A stretch of DNA of 64,000 bases from Endobacterium cereale (lineage in GTDB: Bacteria > Pseudomonadota > Alphaproteobacteria > Rhizobiales > Rhizobiaceae), in NCBI RefSeq assembly GCF_009617585.1, contig NZ_WIXI01000022.1, positions 1 to 64,000 of the forward strand, given 5' to 3'. Every line of letters begins with the position of its first letter. The stretch's first letter is position 1. Both the position numbers and the translations under genes were made by a program. Below the pieces are notes generated by a model that saw nothing but the letters and a program-made list of their open reading frames with translations, did not search any database and was not told where the DNA came from. Positions 48,005 to 57,716 of the stretch are shown piece after piece.

Positions 48005-48703
48005 ATGACCGATCCCCTCGAAAAACTGTCGCTGGCCGGTCGGTTGAGAAACAATTTTCTTACCGGCCTGATCATCTGCGCGCCTCTGGCCATCACCATC
48101 TGGCTGACCTTCACCTTCATCGACTGGGCCGACAGCTGGGTGACGCCCTACATCCCGCAGCGCTACAATCCGCAATACTATTTCGACGTCACCATTCCGG
48201 GCACAGGCCTGCTGATTGCCATGATCCTGATCACCATGATCGGCTTTCTCGGCAAGAACCTGATCGGCCGCTCGATCGTCAATTTTGGCGAGTCGGTGCT
48301 GCATCGCATGCCGTTGGTGCGCACGCTCTATAAAAGCCTCAAGCAGATCTTTGAGACGGTATTGAAGGAACAGTCGACCTCGTTCAAGAAATGTGGACTG
48401 ATCGAGTTTCCGAGCCCCGGAACCTGGGCGCTGGTGTTTATCTCCGGCGATGTGCAGGGCGAGATTGCTGCTCGTCTGAACAGCGATGGCGAAGAAATGG
48501 TCGGTGTGTTCCTGCCACCGACGCCGGTGCCGACTGCCGGTTTCCTGATGTTCGTGCCGAAGAGCAAGATCGTCATGCTCGACATGACGCCTGAAGAGGG
48601 TGCGCGTCTGCTGATTTCCGGCGGCCTGATTGCTCCCGACTGGACGCCGAAGACGCCCGAAGTGCCGGTTCTTTCCGCGCCTATCCCGCCCGCAAAAACC
48701 TGA
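48005..48703 (+). CDS. DUF502-family membrane protein
   Basis: A 232-residue protein. Two TM helices (FLTGLIICAPLAITIWLTFT near 16-36 and TGLLIAMILITMIGFLG near 68-84) are followed by a cytoplasmic beta domain with RMPLVRTLYKSLKQIFETVL and VPTAGFLMFVPKSKIVMLDM, the DUF502 pattern. Function unknown; a plant homologue acts in membrane trafficking. It is convergent with recG and overlaps its end by 23 bases. Confidence 0.92.
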   Translation: MTDPLEKLSLAGRLRNNFLTGLIICAPLAITIWLTFTFIDWADSWVTPYIPQRYNPQYYFDVTIPGTGLLIAMILITMIGFLGKNLIGRSIVNFGESVLHRMPLVRTLYKSLKQIFETVLKEQSTSFKKCGLIEFPSPGTWALVFISGDVQGEIAARLNSDGEEMVGVFLPPTPVPTAGFLMFVPKSKIVMLDMTPEEGARLLISGGLIAPDWTPKTPEVPVLSAPIPPAKT

Positions 48704-50786
48704 TCGCCTCGTCGCGGCGATGCAGGTATAGCAGCACCCGGATGGCCTCGCCGCGCTCGCTGGTGAGGTCCGGGTCCTTTTCCAGTAGATAGCTCGCGTC
48801 CTTGCGGGCGATTTCCAGAAGGTCGGCGTGGGCTTCGAGACTGGCAAGCTTGAAGCCGGGGGTGCCAGACTGGCGTGTCCCTAACAATTCGCCTTCGCCG
48901 CGCAGTTTCAAATCTTCCTCGGCGATCAGAAAGCCATCCTCGCTGTCGCGCAGGATGGAAAGCCGGGCATGGCCGGTTTCACTGAGCGGACCTTTGTAAA
49001 GAAGGATGCAGGTGGAGGCATCGGCGCCTCGTCCGACACGGCCGCGCAACTGGTGCAGCTGGGCAAGACCGAAACGCTCGGCGTGCTCAATGACCATGAT
49101 CGTGGCATCCGGGACGTCGACGCCAACTTCCACAACGGTCGTCGCCACAAGAAGCCGAATCTCGCCGGATTTGAAGGCGGCCATGACGGCGTCCTTTTCG
49201 GCGCCAGACATGCGGCCATGTACGAGGCCGACATTTTTTTCGCCGAGTTCGCGGGCGAGAACGGCAAACCGTTCTTCCGCTGACATCAGTTCCACCACGT
49301 CGGATTCTTCCACTAGCGGGCAGATCCAGTAGGCCTTTTTGCCCTCGGCGACGGCGCTTCGCAAGCGCCCGACGATATCACCGATGCGTTCGGTCGGAAC
49401 CGTCACGGTCTGGATCGGTTTGCGGCCCGCCGGTTTTTCTGTGAGTTTTGATACGTCCATGTCACCAAAGGCAGCCAGAACCAGCGTGCGCGGGATCGGC
49501 GTTGCCGTCATCACCAGCATATGCGGCGAGATGCCCTTGGAGGTGAGCCGCAGGCGTTGATGCACGCCAAAACGATGCTGCTCATCGACCACGGCCAGCG
49601 CCAGATTGTGGTAGCTGATCGTATCCTGGAAGAGCGCATGCGTGCCGATAATGATCTGCGCCTCACCGGACGCAATGCGTTCGCTGATTGCCTCCCGTTC
49701 CTTGCCCTTGGTGCGGCCGGTCAGGATATCGACGGTGATGCCGGCGGCATCGGCCAGTTTCGCTATCGTTGCAAAATGCTGGCGGGCGAGAATTTCGGTC
49801 GGCGCCATCAACACCGCCTGTCCGCCACTTTCGACGGCTGCCGCCATGGAGAGCAATGCCACCAGCGTCTTGCCGGCACCGACATCGCCTTGGAGCAGCC
49901 GAAGCATGCGATCCTCGCCGGCCATGTCCTTCAAAATGTCCTCGACGGCACTTTTCTGGCTGGCGGTAAGAGAAAAGGGCAGGGCAGCGACGATCTTTGC
50001 CGCAACGTCACCCTTCACCCGGATCGGAACGCCCGGAACTTTGCGGATTTTCTGGCGGACCAGAGCCAGCGACACCTGGCCGGCCAAGAATTCGTCATAA
50101 GCGAGACGGCGGCGGGCCGGTGCCTGCGGTTCAAGGTCCGCCGCATCGCGCGGGTCATGCAGATCTCGAAACGCATCCGAAACGGATGGAAAGGACTGAC
50201 GTTGCGCAAGGCTGAGATCGATCCATTCTGCAAATTCCGGCAGGCGGGCAACGCCGCCTTCGATCGCCTTGCGCAGCGTTTTTGGCGAAAGGCCGGCGGT
50301 GAGCGGATAGACCGGCTCCACCAGCGGCAGGTTTTCGGCGTCGGACACTTTTACGATGAAATCCGGATGGATCATCGAGGCGCGGCCGTTGAACCAGTCC
50401 ACCTTGCCGCTGACCATCACCTGCTCATCGATCGGCAGCGTCTTTTCCAGCCAGTTGCCCTTGGCGCGGAAAAAGGTCAGGGCAAGCTCGCCCGTCTCGT
50501 CGTGCAGATAAACGCGATAAGGCTGGTTGGTGCGCGCCGGTGGCGGCACATGGCGGTCGACACGGCCTTCGATGGTGACGATCGACCCTTGCGGCGCCAG
50601 CGCGATGCCCGGCCGGTTGCGACGGTCGATCAGCGAAAACGGCGCGTGGAAAAGCAGATCGACGACACGGCAGTCGTCAGCATCCTCGCGACCGGTGACC
50701 TTGGCGATCATGTCGGCGAGTTTTGGCCCGACGCCGGTGAGCGTGGAAACAGGTGAAAACAGCGGATCAAGTATGGCGGGACGCAT
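48681..50786 (-). CDS. recG: ATP-dependent DNA helicase RecG
   Basis: A 701-residue helicase that remodels stalled forks and branched DNA. Start at ATG 50786 (MRPAILDPLF), the usual RecG N terminus; a GTG two codons before is possible. Wedge/OB domain about 60-160, Walker A GDVGAGKT near 300, DEQH box (VVDEQHRFG) near 405, and motif VI region LRGRVGRGADAS near 605. Length is standard. Confidence 0.97.
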   Translation of the reverse strand: MRPAILDPLFSPVSTLTGVGPKLADMIAKVTGREDADDCRVVDLLFHAPFSLIDRRNRPGIALAPQGSIVTIEGRVDRHVPPPARTNQPYRVYLHDETGELALTFFRAKGNWLEKTLPIDEQVMVSGKVDWFNGRASMIHPDFIVKVSDAENLPLVEPVYPLTAGLSPKTLRKAIEGGVARLPEFAEWIDLSLAQRQSFPSVSDAFRDLHDPRDAADLEPQAPARRRLAYDEFLAGQVSLALVRQKIRKVPGVPIRVKGDVAAKIVAALPFSLTASQKSAVEDILKDMAGEDRMLRLLQGDVGAGKTLVALLSMAAAVESGGQAVLMAPTEILARQHFATIAKLADAAGITVDILTGRTKGKEREAISERIASGEAQIIIGTHALFQDTISYHNLALAVVDEQHRFGVHQRLRLTSKGISPHMLVMTATPIPRTLVLAAFGDMDVSKLTEKPAGRKPIQTVTVPTERIGDIVGRLRSAVAEGKKAYWICPLVEESDVVELMSAEERFAVLARELGEKNVGLVHGRMSGAEKDAVMAAFKSGEIRLLVATTVVEVGVDVPDATIMVIEHAERFGLAQLHQLRGRVGRGADASTCILLYKGPLSETGHARLSILRDSEDGFLIAEEDLKLRGEGELLGTRQSGTPGFKLASLEAHADLLEIARKDASYLLEKDPDLTSERGEAIRVLLYLHRRDEAIRFLRAG

Positions 50787-50892
50787 GAGCACTTACATGC
50801 GATGTCGAATGAAAATTGGCAATGGCGCCGGCGTTGTTTGACCGGCATAAACGTAACGGATCATGTCGGCTGCGCTTTCCGGCCCATTCGCT

Positions 50893-51897
50893 TCAAAGAT
50901 TTTGATGCAGAAATGCAGCAATATCGCTTTCGATGTCGCGATGGATTTTCACCCGGTCAACGCCGTCCTCATCCCTGCAGACGGCGGCGGCTTCCTGCAT
51001 CAGCTCCGCGGGGCAGGGATCGATGAAAACGAAATGACTGCCGGGCACGACGATCTGCTCGGGCACAGAAGGAAAATTGCGGGCCAAGCCAAGAGCATTA
51101 CCGGTGGCCCGCAGATATGCATCGTTCCGCGGCCGAAACAACAGTGCCGGCATGGTCACCGACGCCAAACCAGACCGGTCAAACAGCATGCTGAGCGGAT
51201 CCATCAGGACCAAGGCCTTGATCTGCGGCACGGTAGGCGGCGGCCATATATCGGGCAGCGTGGTGGCTGGAGGAGGCCCGCTTCTGACCGGACCGCATGC
51301 CCCGACATCTTCTCGCCCATCACCGGAGCAGTATGTCGATGCCAGTTGCAAATCAGGGCGGGCGCCGGAGATCGCCAGGGCGGTATAGCCACCCGCTGAA
51401 TAGCCGATTACCGCCACGCGATCGCCGTCCAAGTGCACGGCAAAACGACGATCGGTGAGGATGGCGTTCAGCGCGGCGGCAGCCTGCCGCGGCCGTGCCT
51501 TCAGTATCTTCAATTGCGGTTTGAACCTCGGATGCCCCGAGGCGTCGCCGACATGCACGGGAGATACGACGACAAAGCCCCGACGTGCCAAGCTCGCAGA
51601 AAGCTCACGATGTCCCATGGGCGAACCGCCGCTGCCATGGGAGAGAAGAACGATAGGAAACCGCTGACCGCTCGCAATGTCGGCATCGCGTGTCGCGGCC
51701 AGCGTGAAGGGACCAGCACTCCACGGCGTCTCCGGTCCAGCAGTCGGATACCAGATCATGGTGTCGAAGGCACCGTCCTCGTCTGCGACAGACATGCGCG
51801 AAATGCCGGCGGTGTAAGAGGAAGGCGGAACGTCCTTGCACAAGGCTAATTCGGGCGTAAGCATTAGAAATGAAATCAGACAGAATATGCGGATCAC
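50893..51897 (-). CDS. Secreted alpha/beta hydrolase, dienelactone hydrolase-like
   Basis: A 334-residue protein with a signal peptide (1-20, cleavage after ALC). Alpha/beta hydrolase features: oxyanion region VLLSHGSGGSPMGHRELSAS near 83-102, nucleophile elbow GYSAGG near 165-170, and a likely catalytic His near GSHFVFID at about 300. Such exported platelet-activating-factor acetylhydrolase-like proteins cleave esters; the substrate is unknown. Lies after recG in the same direction reversed, about 100 bases from its start. Confidence 0.87.
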   Translation of the reverse strand: MIRIFCLISFLMLTPELALCKDVPPSSYTAGISRMSVADEDGAFDTMIWYPTAGPETPWSAGPFTLAATRDADIASGQRFPIVLLSHGSGGSPMGHRELSASLARRGFVVVSPVHVGDASGHPRFKPQLKILKARPRQAAAALNAILTDRRFAVHLDGDRVAVIGYSAGGYTALAISGARPDLQLASTYCSGDGREDVGACGPVRSGPPPATTLPDIWPPPTVPQIKALVLMDPLSMLFDRSGLASVTMPALLFRPRNDAYLRATGNALGLARNFPSVPEQIVVPGSHFVFIDPCPAELMQEAAAVCRDEDGVDRVKIHRDIESDIAAFLHQNL

Positions 51898-52117
51898 AGC
51901 CGTTATCCCCTAATAACAATATGCCAGATATTTTATGACTATATATCTCTTTTTGGCTTCCGCATTTTCTTTTTGCGGGGATGTTGCAGGTCGGTTTGGA
52001 ACGATTCACTGGCGGTGAACGTCTTCCCGCACATTACATCCTCTTTTCCCGGAAAAACCGGTTTCCACCTTGCGAAGCCATGCTTTATAGAGAGCGCGCA
52101 ACACGAAGGTTTCCCAT

Positions 52118-52447
52118 ATGACTGGACTGACGCGCACCAGCGCTGATCTCGACCCACGCCGCCGGCGTATCCTCTATCGCTGCTGGCACCGCGGCATTCG
52201 CGAGATGGATCTCGTCTTCGGGCAGTTCGCCGAAGAGCAGATTTCCACGCTTTCCAATGCCGAACTCGATGAATTCGAGATCATCATGGCGGAAGAAGAT
52301 GCTGACCTGAACAGCTGGATTACCGGGGCCGTTGCGGTTCCGGAACGATTTTGCACGCCACTGTTCGAACGTCTGGCATCCTACCGCCCGGATTTCGATC
52401 TGGTGACGCGGGAAAGCCTCAATGCGAAGGGTGACGGGTTTCGATGA
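52118..52447 (+). CDS. sdhE: FAD assembly factor SdhE
   Basis: A 109-residue protein with the SdhE motif RGxxExD (Arg25-Gly26-Ile-Arg-Glu29-Met-Asp31) within RILYRCWHRGIREMD. SdhE attaches FAD covalently to succinate dehydrogenase flavoprotein. Family size is about 90-110 residues. The gene overlaps mfd by four bases, an arrangement common in Rhizobiales. Confidence 0.93.
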   Translation: MTGLTRTSADLDPRRRRILYRCWHRGIREMDLVFGQFAEEQISTLSNAELDEFEIIMAEEDADLNSWITGAVAVPERFCTPLFERLASYRPDFDLVTRESLNAKGDGFR

Positions 52448-55400
52448 TTTCCGGTTTTGACGTCAAGAAGATCGCTGCCAGCACCACACCATTGATCATC
52501 GGCAATGTGCCGGCCGGCATCGAGCCGCTGGTTCTGGCGCAGATGGCGCGCGCCGGCCAATCGGTTGCCTATGTGATCTCGGATGGCCAGCGCATGGCCG
52601 ATCTGGAACAGATGCTGGGGTTTGTCGCGCCGGAAATTCCGGTGCTGACACTGCCGGCCTGGGACTGTCTGCCTTATGACCGCGTTTCGCCGAGCGCCGA
52701 CACGTCCGCGCGCCGTCTGGCGGCTTTGTCCGGCCTGATCGCGCATGCGAAAAAGCCGCATCCGGCCATCGTGCTCGTCACCGTCAATGCGATGATGCAG
52801 AAGATCGCGCCGGCGGATGTGATTGAAAGCCTCGCCTTTTCCGCCAAACCCGGCAACCAGATCCGTATGGACGAAATTGCCGCGCGGCTTGAGCGCAACG
52901 GTTTCGACCGCGTGTCGACCGTGCGTGAAGTCGGCGAGTTTGCGGTGCGTGGCGGCATTCTCGATGTGTTCGTTCCGGGTACGGAAGGACCGGTGCGCCT
53001 CGACTTTTTCGGCGATACGCTGGAGACGATCCGCTCATTCGATCCGGCCAGCCAGCGCACCACGGGGCAGGCGCGTTCGCTCGATCTCAATCCGATGAGC
53101 GAAGTGACGCTGACGCCCGATACAATCAGCCGTTTCCGCAAGAATTATTTGTCTCTGTTCGGCGCCGCCAATCGTGACGACGCGCTGTATCAGGCCGTCT
53201 CCGAAGGTCGCCGTTATGCCGGCATGGAGCATTGGCTGCCGCTGTTTTACGAGAGGCTGGAAACCGCTTTCGATTATCTGCAGGGTTTTCGCATCGTCAC
53301 CGACCATACGGCGCGCGAGGCGGCTGTCGAACGCTCCAAGCTGGTGATCGATTATTTTGAGGCTCGCCGTGACAGCGGTGTTCAGGGGAAGGGCAAAGGG
53401 AGCGCCGTTCAATCTACGCCCTACAAGCCTGTGTCTCCGGGCCAGCTTTATCTCGACGGCAAGAGTTTTGCCGCCGGTCTCGATGAGGCCGGTGCCATTC
53501 GCCTGACGCCGTTCAACGAGATGGACGCCGAAGGCCGCAAGGTCATCGCTCTCGATGCGCATGCCGGGCCGCGCTGGGCCAAAAGCCAGGCCGAGACGCA
53601 ATCGGAAAAGCAGGAACGCGGCGACGACAGCGAGAGCAGCCGCGTCAATGTTTTCGATCTGGTCATCAAGCACATCGCCGACAAGCGCGCCGAGGGCGAC
53701 AAGGTGCTGGTCACCGGCTGGTCTGCCGGTTCGCTGGATCGCCTGTTGCAGGTGCTGGACGAGCGCGGGCTGAAACGCATCCGCCTGATCGAAAAGCTCG
53801 ATGACCTGAAGAATCTGGAGAAGGGTGAGGCGGCCGCAGCCGTGATGAGCCTTGAAGCCGGTTTCGAAACGGGCGATCTGATCGTCATCGGCGAGCAGGA
53901 CATTCTGGGCGATCGCATGGTGCGCCGGGGTAAGCGCCGCAAGCGTGGAGCCGATTTCCTCACCGAAGTGGCGGGCCTCGACGAAGGTTCGCTGGTCGTG
54001 CATGCCGAACATGGTATCGGCAAGTTCGTCGGCCTCGTCACCATCGAAGCGGCCGGTGCGCCGCGCGCCTGCCTGGAACTGCATTATGCCGATGCGGCAA
54101 AGCTGTTCCTGCCGGTCGAAAACATCGACATCCTGTCGCGCTACGGTTCGGATGCGGCGGAAGCCAATCTCGACAAGCTGGGCGGTGGCGCATGGCAGGC
54201 CCGCAAGGCCAAGCTGAAAAAACGCCTGCTCGACATGGCCGATGCGCTCATCCGCATTGCCGCCACCCGTATCACCCGCCGTGCGCCGGTTCTGGCGACG
54301 CCGGAAGGGCTTTACGACGAGTTCGCCGCCCGTTTCCCCTATGACGAGACCGAGGATCAGGAAACCGCGATCGAATCCGTGCGCGAGGATCTTGCCGCCG
54401 GACGGCCGATGGATCGCCTTGTCTGCGGTGACGTCGGTTTCGGCAAGACGGAAGTGGCGCTTCGCGCCGCCTTCTTCGCGGCCATGAACGGTGCGCAGGT
54501 GGCGGTCGTCGTGCCGACCACGCTGCTCGCCCGCCAGCATTACAAGACGTTTACCGAGCGTTTTCGCGGCCTGCCGATCAAGCTGGCGCAGGCTTCGCGT
54601 CTCGTTACGGCCAAGGAACTGGCGCAGACGAAAAAGGATGTCGCGGACGGCAAGGTCGATATTGTCGTCGGCACGCATGCGCTGCTCGGCAATGGCATCC
54701 AGTTTGCCAATCTGGCGCTGCTCATCATCGACGAGGAGCAGCATTTTGGCGTGAAGCACAAGGAGCGCCTGAAGGAGCTGAAAAGCGACGTGCATGTGCT
54801 GACGCTCTCGGCAACACCGATCCCGCGCACGCTGCAGCTGGCCATGACTGGCGTTCGCGAACTGTCGCTGATCACAACGCCGCCGGTGGACCGTATGGCG
54901 GTGCGCACATTCATCTCGCCTTTCGATGCGCTGGTCATCCGCGAAACCTTGATGCGCGAGCATTACCGTGGCGGCCAGAGTTTTTATGTCTGCCCGCGTC
55001 TGGCCGACCTGCCGGAAGTCGAAGCCTTTTTGCGCTCCGACGTGCCGGAACTGAAGGTGGCCGTCGCGCATGGCCAGATGGCGGCAGGTGACCTCGAAGA
55101 CATCATGAACGCCTTCTATGACGGCAAATATGATGTGCTTCTCTCCACCACGATCGTCGAGTCCGGCCTTGATGTGCCTACCGCCAACACGCTGATCGTG
55201 CATCGTGCCGACATGTTTGGTCTCGCCCAGCTTTACCAGCTGCGAGGTCGTGTCGGCCGCTCAAAAGTGAGGGCGTTTGCGCTGTTCACGCTGCCGGTCA
55301 ACAAGCAGCTGACGGTCATGGCGGAGCGCCGTCTGAAGGTGCTGCAATCGCTCGATACGCTTGGCGCAGGTTTCCAGCTGGCCAGCCACGACCTCGATAT

Positions 55401-55983
55401 CCGCGGCGCCGGCAATCTGCTCGGCGAAGAACAGTCGGGTCATATCAAGGAAGTCGGTTTCGAGCTTTACCAGCAGATGCTGGAAGAGGCGGTCGCCGAG
55501 GTGAAGGGCGACGACGAGATCACCGATACCGGCTGGTCGCCACAGATTTCCGTCGGCATCACCGTGATGATCCCGGAAGACTATGTGCCGGACCTGCATC
55601 TGCGCATGGGCCTTTACCGTCGTCTAGGCGAGTTGACGGAACTGGCTGAAATCGACGGTTTCGGTGCCGAAATGATGGATCGCTTTGGCCCGATGCCGAA
55701 GGAAGTGCAGAACCTGCTCAAGGTCGTCTACATCAAGTCGCTGTGCCGCAAGGCCAATGTCGAGAAGGTGGATGCAGGACCGAAGGGGATCGTGCTGCAG
55801 TTCCGCGACAAGCAGTTCCCGAACCCGGCCAACCTCGTCGGCTTCATTGCCAAGCAGGGCACGATGGCCAAGATCCGGCCGGACCACAGCGTGTTCCTCA
55901 CCCGCGATCTGCCGACGCCGGAAAAGCGGCTGGTGACGGCGGCTCAGATCATGGGTCAGATGGCCGAACTGGCAAAGACATAA
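52444..55983 (+). CDS. mfd: Transcription-repair coupling factor Mfd
   Basis: A 1179-residue ATPase that removes stalled RNA polymerase at DNA lesions and recruits UvrA. UvrB-like region 1-330; RNA-polymerase interaction domain near 510-570 (LVVHAEHGIGKFVGLVTIE); RecG-like motor with Walker A GDVGFGKTEVALRA near 660, DEEQ box (IIDEEQHFG) near 762 and QLRGRVGRSKVRA near 935; C-terminal TRCF domain 1030-1150. Full length and motifs intact. Coupled to sdhE. Confidence 0.97.
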   Translation: MISGFDVKKIAASTTPLIIGNVPAGIEPLVLAQMARAGQSVAYVISDGQRMADLEQMLGFVAPEIPVLTLPAWDCLPYDRVSPSADTSARRLAALSGLIAHAKKPHPAIVLVTVNAMMQKIAPADVIESLAFSAKPGNQIRMDEIAARLERNGFDRVSTVREVGEFAVRGGILDVFVPGTEGPVRLDFFGDTLETIRSFDPASQRTTGQARSLDLNPMSEVTLTPDTISRFRKNYLSLFGAANRDDALYQAVSEGRRYAGMEHWLPLFYERLETAFDYLQGFRIVTDHTAREAAVERSKLVIDYFEARRDSGVQGKGKGSAVQSTPYKPVSPGQLYLDGKSFAAGLDEAGAIRLTPFNEMDAEGRKVIALDAHAGPRWAKSQAETQSEKQERGDDSESSRVNVFDLVIKHIADKRAEGDKVLVTGWSAGSLDRLLQVLDERGLKRIRLIEKLDDLKNLEKGEAAAAVMSLEAGFETGDLIVIGEQDILGDRMVRRGKRRKRGADFLTEVAGLDEGSLVVHAEHGIGKFVGLVTIEAAGAPRACLELHYADAAKLFLPVENIDILSRYGSDAAEANLDKLGGGAWQARKAKLKKRLLDMADALIRIAATRITRRAPVLATPEGLYDEFAARFPYDETEDQETAIESVREDLAAGRPMDRLVCGDVGFGKTEVALRAAFFAAMNGAQVAVVVPTTLLARQHYKTFTERFRGLPIKLAQASRLVTAKELAQTKKDVADGKVDIVVGTHALLGNGIQFANLALLIIDEEQHFGVKHKERLKELKSDVHVLTLSATPIPRTLQLAMTGVRELSLITTPPVDRMAVRTFISPFDALVIRETLMREHYRGGQSFYVCPRLADLPEVEAFLRSDVPELKVAVAHGQMAAGDLEDIMNAFYDGKYDVLLSTTIVESGLDVPTANTLIVHRADMFGLAQLYQLRGRVGRSKVRAFALFTLPVNKQLTVMAERRLKVLQSLDTLGAGFQLASHDLDIRGAGNLLGEEQSGHIKEVGFELYQQMLEEAVAEVKGDDEITDTGWSPQISVGITVMIPEDYVPDLHLRMGLYRRLGELTELAEIDGFGAEMMDRFGPMPKEVQNLLKVVYIKSLCRKANVEKVDAGPKGIVLQFRDKQFPNPANLVGFIAKQGTMAKIRPDHSVFLTRDLPTPEKRLVTAAQIMGQMAELAKT

Positions 55984-55985
55984 AA

Positions 55986-56017
55986 AAATCCCCGGGTTTT
56001 GCAGCCCGGGGATTTTT
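55986..56017. terminator. Bidirectional terminator between mfd and the exporter gene
   Basis: AATCCCCGGG/CCCGGGGATT stem with A run before and T run after, so it can act on both strands; it separates convergent genes. Confidence 0.88.
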
Positions 56018-56037
56018 CGTTTCGGATGTGTCTTGCG

Positions 56038-56988
56038 TTATTTATGCTCGGCCGGTTCTTCCGGCGAGACCATGGCGGCAGCCTGAGCATCGGTGCCGAT
56101 CGATGGCGGCAGCGGTGTGCCGCGCACCCGTTCGCGCATCAATGTCAGAAGGCCGGAACCGACGATCAGCAGAATGCCGATCATCATCGGCAGGTCGATG
56201 TGATCGCCGAAAACGAGATATCCGAACAGCACTGCCCATAACATCTGGCTGTATTGAGTCGGCCCGATCAGAGTGGCGGGCGCGTAAGCCGCCGCATACA
56301 TCAGCAGGATGGCGGCGATGGCGGCAAAACCGCCGTAACCCGCGAGCCAGACCCATTGCATCATTGTCGGCACCTGGAAGCCCGGAATCGCAAGAGCTCC
56401 GCAGACGACCAATGTGCCGAGAACGCCTGCGCCATAAAGCGAGATGTTCTTTTCCGACGGGCCCATGGCGCGAAAAATGACGATCGAGATCGCACCGCTC
56501 AGGCCGCCGAAGACGGCGCCGAGATGGCCGATGGAAAGCTCGCGAAAACCCGGGCGCAGAACGATCATCACGCCGACGAAGCCGATGATGACGGCACCCC
56601 AGCGGCGAAACCCGACCTTCTCCTTGAGGAAGAGAACGGACATGATGGTGACGAAGGAGGGCAGCAGAAAAATCAGCGCAAAGGCTTCCGCCATGGACAG
56701 ATGGGTGAAGGCGGTGACGCTGCCGATGGTGCCACCGGCCTGCGCTGCAAAACGCAGGATCCAGAGCGGGCGGTTGGTGGTGGCGAAGATGTCGGTCCAG
56801 CGGTCGCCGGGCTTCATGATGAAGGGCAGGGCCATGGCGCCGAAAATGGCACCGAGGAAGGCGGCCTGATAGGGGCTGAGTGTGCCTTCCAGCAATTTGA
56901 CGCTGGCATCGCTGAAGGCAAAGGCGGCGAAGGAAACGAAGGCGATCAGGACGCCTTTGAGAGCATGGTCTGCGGAGACGTTGGCCAT
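56038..56988 (-). CDS. DMT-family (EamA) transporter
   Basis: A 316-residue membrane protein with ten TM helices in two EamA repeats (about 12-145 and 155-290). Features: FVSFAAFAFSDASVKLLEGT, ALIFLLPSFVTIMSVLFLKE ending repeat 1, and YLVFGDHIDLPMMIGILLIV ending repeat 2. It probably exports a small metabolite; the substrate is unknown. Four bases separate it from the upstream DsbA-type gene, so they form an operon. Confidence 0.92.
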   Translation of the reverse strand: MANVSADHALKGVLIAFVSFAAFAFSDASVKLLEGTLSPYQAAFLGAIFGAMALPFIMKPGDRWTDIFATTNRPLWILRFAAQAGGTIGSVTAFTHLSMAEAFALIFLLPSFVTIMSVLFLKEKVGFRRWGAVIIGFVGVMIVLRPGFRELSIGHLGAVFGGLSGAISIVIFRAMGPSEKNISLYGAGVLGTLVVCGALAIPGFQVPTMMQWVWLAGYGGFAAIAAILLMYAAAYAPATLIGPTQYSQMLWAVLFGYLVFGDHIDLPMMIGILLIVGSGLLTLMRERVRGTPLPPSIGTDAQAAAMVSPEEPAEHK

Positions 56989-56992
56989 GGTC

Positions 56993-57664
56993 CTAGTTCA
57001 TGCCCTTGCGCGCTTCGGCCTTGGAGGCGGCGATTTCGCGGAATGCGTTGGCGAGCACATCTGGGGTCTGGGCGCCGCTCACCGCATATTGCTGATCGAT
57101 GATAAAGAAAGGCACGCCGGTAACGCCCATGTCCTTGGCCGCAGTGATTTCGGCCTGCACCGTATCCTTGTCCGCATCTGACTTGAGCAGGTTTTCGATA
57201 ACCTTGGTGTCGAGACCAGACTGTTCTGCGATATCGAGCAGCACGGCGTGATTGCCGACATTTCTGCCGTCTTCGAAATTGGCCTTGAAGAGCGCCGTCG
57301 CCACCTTGTCCTGAAGTTCGCGGCCTTCCATCATCGCCCAGTGCATCAGGCGATGCGCATCCAGCGTGTTCGGGCCAATCTTGATGGCGGCGAAATCGAA
57401 ATTGATACCGACTTCCTTGCCGAAAGCGGTGAGGCGTTCGTGACCCTCCCTGACAGCATCCTCGCCGCCCAGCTTCTCCGCAAGATACTTGTGGTGGTCG
57501 ACGCCCTCGGCCGGGATGTCCGGGTTGAGCTGGTAGGGGCGCCAGTTGATGTCGATGCCGACTTCGTCCTGCACCTCGGCAATGGCAAGCTCGAGGCGGG
57601 CCTTGCCGAGATAACACCAGGGGCAGACGACGTCCGAGACGAGGTCGATAGTGAGCCGTTCCAT
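56993..57664 (-). CDS. DsbA-family oxidoreductase, FrnE type
   Basis: A 223-residue cytoplasmic protein with thioredoxin fold: VSDVVCPWCYLGK (Cys14-Pro-Trp-Cys17) and cis-proline loop MGVTGVPFFII near 183-190, with a large helical insertion between them. There is no signal peptide, unlike DsbA. FrnE-like proteins act in polyketide isomerisation in Streptomyces and in oxidative-stress disulfide exchange in other bacteria. First gene of a two-gene operon with the exporter. Confidence 0.92.
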   Translation of the reverse strand: MERLTIDLVSDVVCPWCYLGKARLELAIAEVQDEVGIDINWRPYQLNPDIPAEGVDHHKYLAEKLGGEDAVREGHERLTAFGKEVGINFDFAAIKIGPNTLDAHRLMHWAMMEGRELQDKVATALFKANFEDGRNVGNHAVLLDIAEQSGLDTKVIENLLKSDADKDTVQAEITAAKDMGVTGVPFFIIDQQYAVSGAQTPDVLANAFREIAASKAEARKGMN

Positions 57665-57716
57665 CTGGAACTCCTTATGTCAGAACAGCCGCATGGGAGG
57701 AGGCGGCAGGATGAGA

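Noticed and set aside
53035..55203. 722-codon open frame on the minus strand inside mfd
   Set aside because: It is antisense to a conserved gene in a GC-rich genome, has no recognisable domain, and its codon pattern is that of the complementary frame of mfd.
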